From assembly GCA_904066235.2 (NCBI GenBank), contig CAJFCV020000002.1, positions 434,001 to 498,000 of the forward strand: a stretch of 64,000 nucleotides of DNA, in the 5' to 3' direction. This DNA comes from Bursaphelenchus xylophilus (Eukaryota; Nematoda; Chromadorea; Rhabditida; Aphelenchoididae). The position numbers were made by a program, and so were the translations under genes. Every line of letters begins with the position of its first letter. The first letter of the stretch is position 1. A model generated the notes under the pieces. It ran no database searches, had not been told where the DNA came from, and worked only from the letters and a program-made list of their open reading frames with translations. Below are positions 45,140 to 57,000 of the stretch, piece by piece.

Positions 45140-45585
45140 CAGGGGAAGTACTCCAAGTGCGACGCTCAAATTTTCTTTAAATTTTGCACACTTCGGGAAT
45201 GGACTAAATATCAATTCCTAAAAGTTTTAGCTCGCGCTTTGCGGGCGCCGCCGAGATATCGAACGATTTTTGCCGCCGAGAGAGCAGGCTAAACGTGGAG
45301 AGCGGTCAGAGAGAAAAGCGCTTTTTCGCCATAACTTTGGCAGTTTCGTGCGGAAAAATTTGATTTTTTGTAGAAACATTATTCTTTACGATAGAAATAG
45401 GCATGAAACTTTTCGTGCCGAAATTCGGCAAAAAGTCCTAAATTTTGGCCGACTTTCGATCTAAAAACTCGGTTGTTTCTGCAAAGCGCGAGCTAGGATT
45501 CTCGCATATATCTTACAAAAAATTATTCTAAATTTACGCCAAGTTTCATCAAAATCTGAGCCTCGCACTTGGGGTACTTCCCCTG
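45140..45585. mobile_element. Element B2
   Basis: 446 bp, full-length, opposite internal orientation to B1. The flanking direct repeat is TAA (45137-45139, 45586-45588). Confidence 0.9.
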
Positions 45586-46509
45586 TAAATAGGATATCAA
45601 AAAACAAAAAATGCAACAACGACTACAAAATCCTTACCAGTGTGCCAAACTTCAGTTCATGGCTTGTTTACATCCTCCATAAAACTCGCAGTTTTTGTAC
45701 ACGAATCTCCGTGCGAAATATCTCCTCGAGAAATCTGAAGAAGAGATGCGCAATCTTTTATTGTCGTTCTTTGGCTTTGCGAAGAAGACGGGCCGGACAG
45801 ACCTCCGGAAGCCTGAGGGAAAGAAGGGCAGATTGAATATCAAGAAGAAGTTTCTCCGAACAAAATTGCCTTGATTAAGCAAACATTGCGCAGCGCGCTT
45901 TACGGTAGCGCTCGGATGGCGGCTTTTCCATTTTCAAGGTGTCTGAAGATGGTTAAGCTGGTTGAAAACGTCAGGGAAAGGTATTAATTTCATTCACGCA
46001 AATTGTGATGCTTAGTTTTTAGTCATCCAAATGTAAGTCACAGAATCACACATTCTGTTGATGCATTTCCAAAAAAATAAACAAGTTGTTCAAATTGTAA
46101 GTTACACAATTTGTAACGTATCCCAAAAACCCCCTTATACATGAATGATTCACAGCCAAAGAACAGCGTCCATTTCCGGAACAATGTTTCCCTCCCCCAC
46201 CACACAGCAATAAATCATTGCCGAACCGGATGGGCATATTTACAGCTTTTTAGGAGCGATTATTTAAAAGAGTTATCAGTTGAGAATTCGGCATTTCCCT
46301 GCCGGTTTTTTTAAGACTTTTAAAAACGCCCACTACTATAAATCTGACGAGTCTTGTGCGCGTGGCCACAGGGGAATCATCCGCGTTCTCAGACCAAGAA
46401 ACCGAACTTCATTCGAGTAACAATTTCAAGGAGAAAATAGATGGGATTTTCACAGTTTCCATTTCGAGCAGAGTTCATAAAACACACCGTAAAAGTGCAT
46501 GAAATCTAA
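45586..46509. other. intergenic, nothing supported
   Basis: No gene or repeat was recognised between B2 and B3. Confidence 0.35.
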
Positions 46510-46928
46510 CAGGGGAAGTACTCCAAGTACGACGCTCAGATTTTGATGAAACTTGGCACAAATTTAGAATAATTTTTCTAAGATATATGCGGGAATCCTA
46601 GCTCGCGCTTTGCAGAAACAACCGAGTTTTTAAGATTGAAAGTCGGCGAAAATTTAGGACTTTTTGATGAATTTCGGCACGAAAAGTTTCATGCCTATTT
46701 CAACCGTAACGGACAATGCTTCTTTTCCGCACAAAGTTATGGGCAAAAAGCGATTTTCTCTCTGACCGCTCTCCACGTTTAGCGTGCTCTCTCGGCGGCA
46801 AAAATCGTTCGATATATCGGCGGCGCCCGCAAAGCGTGAGCTAAAACCTTTAGGAATTGATATTTAGTCCATACCCGACGTGTGTGCGAAATTTAAAGGA
46901 AAGCTTCGCACTTGGAGTACTTCCCCTG
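46510..46928. mobile_element. Element B3
   Basis: 419 bp in B1 orientation, with a deletion in the middle. The flanking direct repeat is TAA on both sides. Confidence 0.9.
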
Positions 46929-47138
46929 TAAATAATAAAAATTAAAAAAAAAAGAATACAAGTCACTGTTTGAAGATTATGTGTTTGTATCCCCGCTGAA
47001 TTTGTAAAAAACAATGACGCTTAGAAACATTGCAGAAATGGTTCATGTTTGGACAACCGTCCGAACAAGACATATCTGAGGAAGTCAATAGGTCAAACGT
47101 TGTATAAATAATAGACTCAAAATTCCAGAACTTCACTT

Positions 47139-49017
47139 ATGTTAAAACGCACTATTAAGTGTAAGCCGCAAACGATGTCTGGCGAAAGTGTAGCCCTTTT
47201 ATTAATATTCATTAGCACCCTTCCTACACCGCTTTATGCCCAGTTCTGTCCTGACGGAAGTGTAATTGGAACTCGTAAGCGAAAGGATGTGTAGACTACT
47301 TCATTTCAGCGTGCCCGACCGGTTCATGCTTTCTATCCACTAACCCCGAGTGTGTTAAGATCGGTGGCTTGCCTTTTTGCTGTAAGATCTAGTAAGACAA
47401 GCAAGGCGTAAATTTAGGTCCAAGTTCCACAGCCCTCACAACATCGACCACACCAACTACTCCCACTACACCCACGACGCCAACGACACCAACAACACCA
47501 ACTACTCCTACAACACCGACAACTCCCACGACTCCTACGACTCCCACAACGCCAACAACACCGACAACTCCAACTACACCTACGACGCCAACTACACCCT
47601 CAACACCAACCACACCTACCACACAAACAACTCCCACGACACCTACGACCCCAACAACACCAACCACACCGAGCACCCCAACTACTCCCACCACACCGAC
47701 AACTCCAACTACCCCGACTACACCAACGACTCCTACGACTCCCACAATGCCCACAACACCTACCACACCAACTACTCCGACAACGCCAACTACCCCGACT
47801 ACTCCCACAACACCGACCACCCCAACTACCCCTACAACACCTACAACTCCCACAACGCCTAGCACACCAACTACTCCCACAACACCGACAACCCCAAGTA
47901 CCCCGACTACTCCAACGACTCCCACCACTCCAACAACCCCAAGTACTCCTACAACTCCCACAACGCCCACGACACCTACCACACCAACCACTCCCACGAC
48001 TACCACAATACCAACAACACCGACCACCCCAACTACCCCAACTACCCCTACAACGCCTAGCACACCAACCACCCCATCTACTCCTACAACTCCCACATCA
48101 CCGACAACTCCAACTACTCCGACAACACCAACTACCCCGACTACACCAACTACCCCTACGACTCCTACAACACCAACAACCCCAACTACCCCAACAACGC
48201 CTACGACACCAACAACCCCAAGTACTCCAACCACCCCAACTACTCCTACAACCCCCACAACGCCCACGACACCTTCCACACCAACTACCCCTACAACACC
48301 GACAACTCCGACTACTCCGACAACCCCAAGTACCCCCACTACTCCAACTACTCCGACAACTCCTACAACTCCCACAACGCCCACAACACCAACTACCCCT
48401 ACAACTCCTACAACCCCAACTACTCCAACAACTCCTACGACACCAACTAGTGGCGATTGCGCTGATCAAGTCGCCGAATGCCCACAAAAGAGTCAACTCT
48501 GTGGTCAACCGGCATACCTTCGGTTAATGGCAAAACTTTGTGCGAAGACATGCGGATGCCCAACAACGCCGCAGCCTACTCAGCCTCAACAACAAACAAC
48601 TCCAGCGTGCGGTACTGGAGTTGATAAGGCGCCGGACTGTAAGCAGAAAAGCCAATTGTGCTCAATTCCAGTAAGAGGCCTGAACTTTCCGCTTCCACTT
48701 TAACAGCTGCTTTAACCTATTACAATTCTTTAGGCGTATGTTAAACTGATGAATTCTCTATGTCCACAAACTTGTGGATGTGTTTCGACGACAGCAGCGC
48801 AACAAACCACCACACCGGCAGCAACCGGGTGCTCCGACCGTTTAACGGAATGTTCTGCAAAGAAAGCTCAGTGCTCGGTGGAAGTATGTTGATTTGGAAT
48901 ATCGTTAATTACAATGTATTTTAGTCCTATTTCAAGCTGATGAAGAAGGATTGTGAGAAAACTTGTGAATTCTGCGGTGTTAACAGTTTCCCCGGAGCAA
49001 AGCAACAAAAACAGTAA
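47139..49017 (+). CDS. secreted mucin-like protein with EB-type module, Thr-Thr-Pro repeat and three ShKT domains
   Basis: Five exons, 47139..47274, 47310..47381, 47418..48670, 48734..48883 and 48925..49017, give 567 residues. Introns 1 and 2 are only 35-36 bp. A signal peptide (VALLLIFISTLPTPLYA) is followed by a short cysteine module (CPTGSCFLSTNPECV.., LPFCC) like nematode EB modules. About 110 repeats of TTP/PTT follow (residues about 75-412), a likely dense O-glycosylation zone. Three ShKT six-cysteine domains then follow at about 415-450 (CADQVAEC..CGQPAYLRLMAKLCAKTCGC), 466-505 and 525-557. The second and third are each split by an intron at the same place. ShKT is a general extracellular disulphide fold in nematodes; a toxin role is not implied. 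It probably acts at a surface, mucus or coat. TTCCAG at 47128 may be the trans-splice site, so the first ATG (47139) was chosen; 47175 is an alternative. The poly(A) signal is near 49066. Confidence 0.88.
47436..48446 (+). repeat. coding 9-bp minisatellite (Thr-Thr-Pro)
   Basis: About 1 kb of ACN-ACN-CCN units inside exon 3 of the ShKT gene. Third positions vary freely while the amino acids stay fixed, which argues for selection on the protein. The reverse strand is open only as a by-product. Confidence 0.9.
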
Positions 49018-49325
49018 ACATGTTGTTGTATGAATAAGCAAGTATACGAGATTTGTGCGCTTTCAAATAAATTGCGAGGATACTTGTTTCCGACCAACTC
49101 TCACTTGGTCTTTGGTTGAAAAGTGAAATATTTCATGTTATCCAAGCGACAACTAATGTTAGTTACAGATGTAGAACAACTTACTGTAGTCTTCGAAAGG
49201 TTTGTCGGCTACGAAACCAGATTTGTTTGTGTCGTTTGTAATCAAAAAACGACTGCGTCAACAGTCAGACAGGGATACCAGACGTGAACAAAAATCCAGG
49301 ACGAATTTTCGAGCATCTGTATTGA
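49018..49325. other. 3' flank of the ShKT gene
   Basis: Contains AAATAAA near 49066; nothing else seen. Confidence 0.4.
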
Positions 49326-49773
49326 CAAGGGAAGTACTCCAAGTGCGACGCTCAGATTTTCTTTAAATTTTACACACCCGTCGGATATGGACTAAATATC
49401 AATTCCTGATAGTTTTAGCTCGCGCTTTGCGGGCGCCGCCGAGATATCGAACGATTTTTGCCGCCGAGAGAGCACGCTAAACATGGAGAGCGGTCAGAGA
49501 GAAAAACGCTTTTTGGCCATAACTTTGGAAGTTTCGTGCGGAAAAATTTGATTTTTTATAGAAACATTATTCTTTACGGTAGAAATGGGCATGAAATTTT
49601 CGTGCTGAAATTCGGCAAAAGGTCCTAAATTTTGGCCGACTTTCGATCTAAAAATCTCAGTTGTTTCTGCAAAGCGCGAGCTAGGATTCTCGCATATATC
49701 TTAGAAAAAATTATTCTAAACTTGTGCCAAGTTTCATCCAAATCTGAGCGTCGCACTTGGAGTACTTCCCCTG
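49326..49773. mobile_element. Element B4
   Basis: 448 bp in B2 orientation, left tip CAAGGGAAGTACTCC. The flanking direct repeat is TGA (49323-49325, 49774-49776). Confidence 0.9.
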
Positions 49774-51005
49774 TGAAACGAAAATGACATTTGATTAAAC
49801 TCTTGCTCTCAATTTTCATATTTGGTTTGGGTTTCGCAATGTTGACATAAAATCCGATGATTAAAGCCTCACTTGTTTTTCAACGCCGCCTTCTTGGCGC
49901 AGTATCAACAAAAATATTGTGGCCTTATGAAGACTGTGCGTCTAAAAATCATTCATGCAGAAGAGGGAGGCCCGGGGGTGTTGATAAGAGCCAAGGCGGA
50001 AGCTCTCCGTCCTCCTCGAGGACGGTTCGAAGAGTCGCAAGAAAAAAAAAGAAACACCCAAAAACATCCACACACACATAAACACCGCTCCGGCCTTCGT
50101 TGTTTTTCATGTTTCTTCGTGTTTTTCAGCCGGCATTCAAAACATTCGCAGAGTGAAAAACAACATCCAAAACTGGGCGAATTCCCCTCTCTTTCCTCTT
50201 CTTCAGATTATCCGACCTGTTCTCTAAACGTGTTTTCGATTACTTTCCCACGCAATAAGTCAGTTGGCCGGCCTCGGTCATACTGTCAACACATCTGGTG
50301 TTCATGAATAACGTTTGATTCTAATCAATAGAGCAAGTCACGTCAAACTGAGACAGGCTAAGACGGTCCGGTGAATAGGTTGGCAACTCGCCAAAAAAAC
50401 TCGAGAAAACTTTTAGTCGGGGAAGAAATGGGGATTTTTTGGGGCGAGAGAGTACGTTTTTGTGCGTCTTTTTCTCTGACTTCTCTGTGAAATCAAGACA
50501 AAGTGTAAAAAAACGATAGCGAAGTGTCTATTCCGGTCATCGGACTCCCCAGTTTGGCGTGCAAGTGTTATCAGAGCAGACGACTCCTTTTCGGCTTTTT
50601 TTGTTTACCTGAGACCTTTCCCAGACTGCAACACACTTTTTGTCCGGTGTCTTCAAAATTCTTCGCATAAATTTTGTTTCGTATAATTTAAAACAGGCGC
50701 GTGGGAAATGGGCAGGGCGCAGCTCGCGTAATTTTAATTTTTGTTTTTTTGCAAAATTTATTTTTCTTCTTGTCCGAAAAGTGGAAGATGTGGTATTGTA
50801 CATTGTTTTTGTTTATCACAAGTCTTAAATTCTTGTTATTATGTCCTTCTCCATATTATCCATGAGTTTTTATTGGATTTCCAGCGTTCTCTCTCCGTTC
50901 TCACGGTTCTCCCGTGCTTTTCCGTTTTTCGGGTTCGAAAAAACAAATTTGACGTGGTCTTATAAACAGTATCCTCTAATTGTCCATTAATCTTTTGTTT
51001 TTCAG
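49774..51005. other. 5' flank of sinh-1
   Basis: No gene recognised. Open frames at 49857-50307 overlap each other and lack motifs. TTTTTCAG ending at 51005 is the probable trans-splice acceptor of sinh-1. Confidence 0.4.
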
Positions 51006-51033
51006 GGTTTCTCGGGTTGATGTTGGAGTAGGC

Positions 51034-54000
51034 ATGGACAATGCGCAGCTTCTCGACGAAATTCGGTACAAGTTGGCGGTGGAGCCGGAGGACTCGGTGG
51101 CAATCTCAATTTTAGGACCGTTGTCAAAGTGAGTGCGGGGGCTTTTGTTATTTTTGCTGGATTTGGGATCTTTGACCTCGGACAGTATGGATCTTCGATT
51201 TTTTCGAAAAGAATAATGCTGTTTATCTGGAGTTTTTTTGTTTTTTACGTGATTAATGACGCATAAAAAGTCTGTCTGTGCTGTAATTTGTTTGTCTGAA
51301 AACGAAAATTATGTAGTTTGTGCAATTTTTGATATTATTCATGGCCATAGTTTAGTCGTCAAAAACCCGGCGGTCTCCCCAGTCGAATCCATCCAAAATC
51401 CGTCCGCAACTCGCGTTATGGCACCGAGAATGATTCCCGACAACGAGGAGAGAACATGACCGTTGCTTTTCCGGTTGAAGGCAAATTGCCGCGAAGGGAG
51501 AGGGATATGCGCTCGCGATCCGCCGAAGTCCCCAGCCAGAGTGAGGATCAGAATGCGGAGAAGTTGAAACGCGACAAAAGCGACAGTCGATTGTCCGATG
51601 AAGAGGTTGATGAGAGCTTCCATGAAGGGGGATATCAGAATAAGGGAGGGGAACAAGAGAAATGGGTGAAAGTTGAATATGAACCTGATGAAATCGATGC
51701 GTTGGAGTTCGACGAGAACCGGGATGTGTTTGAAGGTTGGTCGTCTTTGATTTTGAGGGGGTTTGCAATGTGATTTTGGGTATTTTGTTTATCAAGAGAG
51801 GCTTTATTTTTTCACATTGGTATGGTAGATGTCCTTGATTTTGATGGTCTATATCTAATTGGGTTTTGCAAATTTAGGCCTAAGATTTTGAAGGTCAGAT
51901 AAGAATGGCTTGAACTTTTTCTATTTCAAATTTCAGAAAAATTGAAAAGCTTTGAATATGTTTTTTAATAAGCCAAACATTTACACCTTCTGCCTAGTAC
52001 AATATACCCAATTTTTTGGAAAATTTAATCAAAATAACCTCCCATTCTTTTCAGGAACCCGTGAATACGCCAAGCAGATGGTCTGCAAACGAATAAAACG
52101 CACCAACGACCTCAGACAAGTCGTCAAACCTCACCTGGACCAGGAACAAGTCGACAAACTTTTCAGTCGCAAAGAAACAAACCTCGACGAAATCCACACC
52201 CACAATACGAGCTTATTGTCGAAACTAATGTCCGAAGAGCCCCCAAAGGAGATTGAGTCAAGTCCATTCGACGAATTCAGTCAGTTCGAAGCCTCAAACT
52301 CATCGGATTCAAAAAAGATCAAGGTCATCTACACTTTTGGCGAGAAACAACATGGAATCCCCACTTATTTGGATATCAAAGCCAAATCGGATGCGAAAAT
52401 TAAAGACTTTGTGGGCCTGTCGCTCTATAAATACCAGCAGAATGGATTTAAACCGGAAGCGTGAGCTTTTATAATACATTTTATAGAGATTAGTTGAGGA
52501 GTCAAGTGCAATATATTTTTTTGAAGGATTGGTTTATAATTTGCGATTTTTTAGGAAGCCGTCGGTGAAATTATACAAGCTCTACCTTGCCGATGATATT
52601 TACTCATACGACACCGATCTACCTCCGTTGGATGGCAACAGATACCTCAAAGACATTGACTTCCCATTCCTGGCATTGGTCGAAGAAGACGAGGATAAAC
52701 TGCAAAACGAGCCCAATTCCTATAGCGTTCAAGTCTATTTTGTGGATGGGACGTGTATCGATTATGATCTGGATGACACTGACATTACACTGGGATGGCT
52801 CAAGACTGATGCGTTGATGAAAAGAGAGGAGAAAAGGAAGGAAGATGGGGACAAAAGGCATCAAGCCTTCGATTATAAATGTAAGTTGGGCTTTCTGCAG
52901 ACGAGACTTTACTTCCAAATGGAAAAATTTATCATCAAAGTTGGCCAATCTGCCCAGTATTAGATCAAGAAATCTCAGTCCGAAAATTTACTCATGCACT
53001 GAAAATATTCGAGAATCAGGGCTTCAAAGAGTATTCGCCAATCTTAAAGTCGGTGTTGGGCTTGTCCGACTTGATCTTGATGAGAATCGTGGCCACATAA
53101 GAGGAACCTCCCGACTTGACCACCAAATTCAAGGTCTTTTTCTTCTCATAGGGGCCACTTCCACCATACAGAGCGACTGAAAATTGATGGTGATTAGTTT
53201 CTAACAGGAGTAGAAAGAAACATATGCAGTGGTTTTTCGACCAAGAAATTAAGTTTTGATATTATACAGTGGCGGAACTGATTCATTGGCAAAAACGTGC
53301 CATTTTGCATCCGGGAAGTATCAACAATGTGGAAAAATGCTTCCTTTTCCAAGTGAAAAAACTCCGATTTCAAAAGCGCGCGTTTGAGGAAAAGGCGCGC
53401 CCATCAAAACGGAGTTTTTCTTAGTTGTAGAGGGAGGTGTTTTGCCATATTTTTGATTCTTCCCGGATGCAAAATTATATGTTTTTTGCCACTAGATCAG
53501 GTCCCTCACTGTAGTAAGTTCAAAAATTGATTTTGGACTTAAATTGGTCGAGGACTGACTTTAAGACGTCTTCAGGCGTGGATAAACTCACATTTCTCGC
53601 ATTGAGCCACCAAAGTCTTGGCTTGCTTAGAAACGCTTGGCTGGGGTTGACGGTCCGATCCGGTCGTTGAACTCCTGGAGCGAGCTCGGCTTGAGCGACG
53701 AGCTGGAGAAGGTCCAAAGGTTTTGCGGCCAAATCCACCAGCGTCTTTGCTCTAAAAACAAAAAAATTAGAGATACAGTGGGGACCTGATCCAGTGGCAA
53801 AAAAATGTACCACTTTGCATCCGGGAAGTGTTAAAAATGTGGCAAAATGCTTCCCTCTCCAAGCGAAAAAACTACGATTTTAAAAGCGCGCCCGCTCTTT
53901 TTGTAAAGAGCCCTTCAAAACGAAGTTTTTTCACTTGGAGAGGGAAGCATTTTGCCACATTTTTGATGCTTTCCGGATGCAAAATAGTACGTTTTTTGCA

Positions 54001-57000
54001 ACTGGGTCAGCTCCGTCACTGTAAATTATTTTTTAATACGCATTTTTTGCCAAAAAATATCGTGGTGTCTCACCTTGCTTTGGCTCAAGGGCTTTCTGCT
54101 TGACGACCGAGACGATCTAACCTCCTCGAGACTGGACCCAGTAGTACTCAATTTGCTTTGACTTCTCGTGGACCTCTTGCCTGAAGGACTTGGTCCAAAG
54201 CATGAACGGCCAAATCCACCGTCGGCCTGAAAATGAAAAAAATGAGAGAAAATTAAATTATACTTGGACTATTTGGAGGAAAGAAAATCTATTCTAACCT
54301 GCGGCTCGTTCCGAGATTTTTTCGGAGCAGATTTGGTACTACTTTTTTTGGCAGTTTTGTCAAGCTGTAATTGAAATTGTGAATGCAACATACAGTGAGG
54401 GAACCTGATCCAGTGGAAAAAACGCCATTTTGCATCCGGGAAGAATCAAAAGTGTGGCAAAATGCTTTCCTTTCCAAGTGAAAAAAAAAACTTCGTTTTG
54501 AAGGGCGCGCCCTTTACCTCACAAAAAGAGTGGGCGCGCTTTTGAAATCAGAGTTTTTTTCACTTGGAGAGGGAAGCATTTTGCTACATTTTTGATACTT
54601 CCCGGATGCAAAATGGTACGTTTTTTGCCACTGGATCAGGTCCCCCACTGTATGGTCAACTTTGAGATGACACTAATCCCCGTAATCCTCACCTTGGATT
54701 CGATCTTCCTGGACTTGGATTGCATCTCGAGCATTTTTTTGTAATTGGAGTACATACTCGGCTTTCCGTGCTTCTTTCTCGTCGCCAGTTTTTTGGAAGT
54801 AGTCGAAGAGGCGTTGGACTTGGATCTTCTGTGACGAAGACCATGTTGAGAGAGTTTCGATCGAATTCGAGAACGGCCTTGTCTGGCCGGTTTGACAACA
54901 CTAGCAAGGTTGTTGATGTCTGAAATTAATTTTTAATGGAAGAATGTCATCAAAATTGATTTTGACTTCTGGTTCGATGTAAAATTCTTCTAAATAGCTC
55001 TCAGACTCTTGTAACTCACCTTTAGCTTTCTTTTGCTTCCTTGGCTCACTTGGCTTCCCAATCAGCGTCAACTGTTTCAGTCCATGGCTTTTCTTCCGGC
55101 GGCGGGATTTGATAGAAGCCGAAGAATCGTGCGAGGAACTCTTGGATCGAACTTTAATTTAATTTACATTAAGATAAACCATCTAGGAGGTCAGACTTCT
55201 GTATTACGGCTCTTAGGCTCGTGCAACTTACCTCTAGTGGCTTTTTCCTTTCTTTTCTTTGCTGACTTGCCAATCAACGTCTCCTGTCTCAGTCTATGGC
55301 TCTTCTTCGGACGTCGAGATTCGGTGGAATCAGACGAGCTTCTAGAAGCACGCCCAGATTTTCCTGCAGTCTTCCTTTGGCTCGAACTCACGTCGACCGC
55401 CTCCGACGTGCTGGACGAACTCTTACGGCTCTTTCTTGGCTGCACCTTGGACGAAGACGGTTTCTTGGCACTCCCGGGCGAACGCCTGTCGAAATTCAAA
55501 GGATCGCGAAGGTACTCCGCGAACTCCTCGTCGTACTTGGCTACTGAAATACGGTTATTGGTACAGTCAGAGAGGAAACTGCTCTTTTGTTAAAAAGGCT
55601 TTTTTGTCGGACTTTTTCAACCAACTTTTTTTCTCCCAACTTACAAGCCAAAGACGTAGCAGCCCGATCGTCAAAGCAGGCCGCCTCCTTCTTCAGCGTG
55701 GAAGTCGGGTTGACATATCCCTTGGCCTTTCCAACCGGGGTCTTGGTCTTTAATTCCGCCCCAATAATGGGCTCGACAACTGGCTCTTGGTACTTGGCAA
55801 TTCTCTGAACTCTCTGAAAACGCTCGAATAGAAAGTGGTAATCTCGATTGAAATAGGGAAAGTTGAGATGTCCTTACTATGTTAGAGCGGCGTGGACGCT
55901 GGACGTCACTGTCGGAAGATGGTCCCTGAACCGGTTTCTTGTTGTCATCCTCGTCGGAAGGATCGGAACGGTCCAAAGCTTTATCCTGCTCTCGTTTGCT
56001 TTTGTAGCGGAACTGAAATTATGGAGATTCAGTGGGGGATCTGAACCAGTGGCAAAAAACGTACGCGGCGCTTTTTTGATCCAGGAGAAAGCATTTTGAG
56101 GCATTTAATGTCTCCAGGATGCATTTTGAAGCCTTTGGGCACTACATCCCTTTTCCCAAATTCTACAGTGACGGACCCGATCCAGTGGCAAAAAAAGTAC
56201 CATTTTGCATCCGGGAAGTATCGAACATGCAGCAAAATACATCGCTCTCCAAGTGAAAAAAAACTCAGATTTCAAAAGCGCTTTTTGTGAGGAAAACCCT
56301 TCAAAACAGAGTTTTTTCACTTGGAGGGGCAAGAATTTTGCCACATTTTTGATGCTTCCCGGATGCAAAATGGTACGTTTTTTGCCACTGGATCGGGTCT
56401 GTCACTGTAGAATTTGGGAAAGGGATTTAGTGCCAAAAAGGCTTCAAAATGCATCCAGCAGACATATGCCTCCATTGCTTTCTCCTGGATCAAAAAAGCG
56501 CTCAGCATTGGATAACCAGTAGAGAAGACTTACCGCCATCGTCAATCGAATTGGTTGATTGATGTCTACAGAATGACGACCAATTCACTCGACCAATTTC
56601 TTGCGTTTTGAGCGAAAAATGACTTTTCTGCTCTTTTCTTCTTACGGGCGAAATCTGCATAATTGAACTTGAACAGAAATTTTGCGATTTTGGGAAACCT
56701 TGGGTTTTGATGGCCAAATTAATATAATTTTTGGGGAAATGGTAACTTCCAAAAATTTTGATGATTTACAGTGACGTGTCCAGTAGCAAAAAACGTACCA
56801 TTTTGCATCCAGGAAGCATCAAAAATGTGGCAAAATGCTTCATTCTCCAAGTGGAAAAACTTCGTTTTGAAGGGCTCCTCACAAAAAGAGCGGGCGCGCT
56901 TTTGAAATCGGAGTTTTTTCACTTGAGGAGGGAGGTATTTTGCTATATTTTTTGATACTTTCCGAATGCAAAATGGTACGTTTTTTTGCCACTGGATCAG

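Noticed and set aside
47389..48384. 331-codon minus-strand frame made of GVVGVV repeats
   Set aside because: It is the antisense reading of the Thr-Thr-Pro minisatellite in the ShKT gene.
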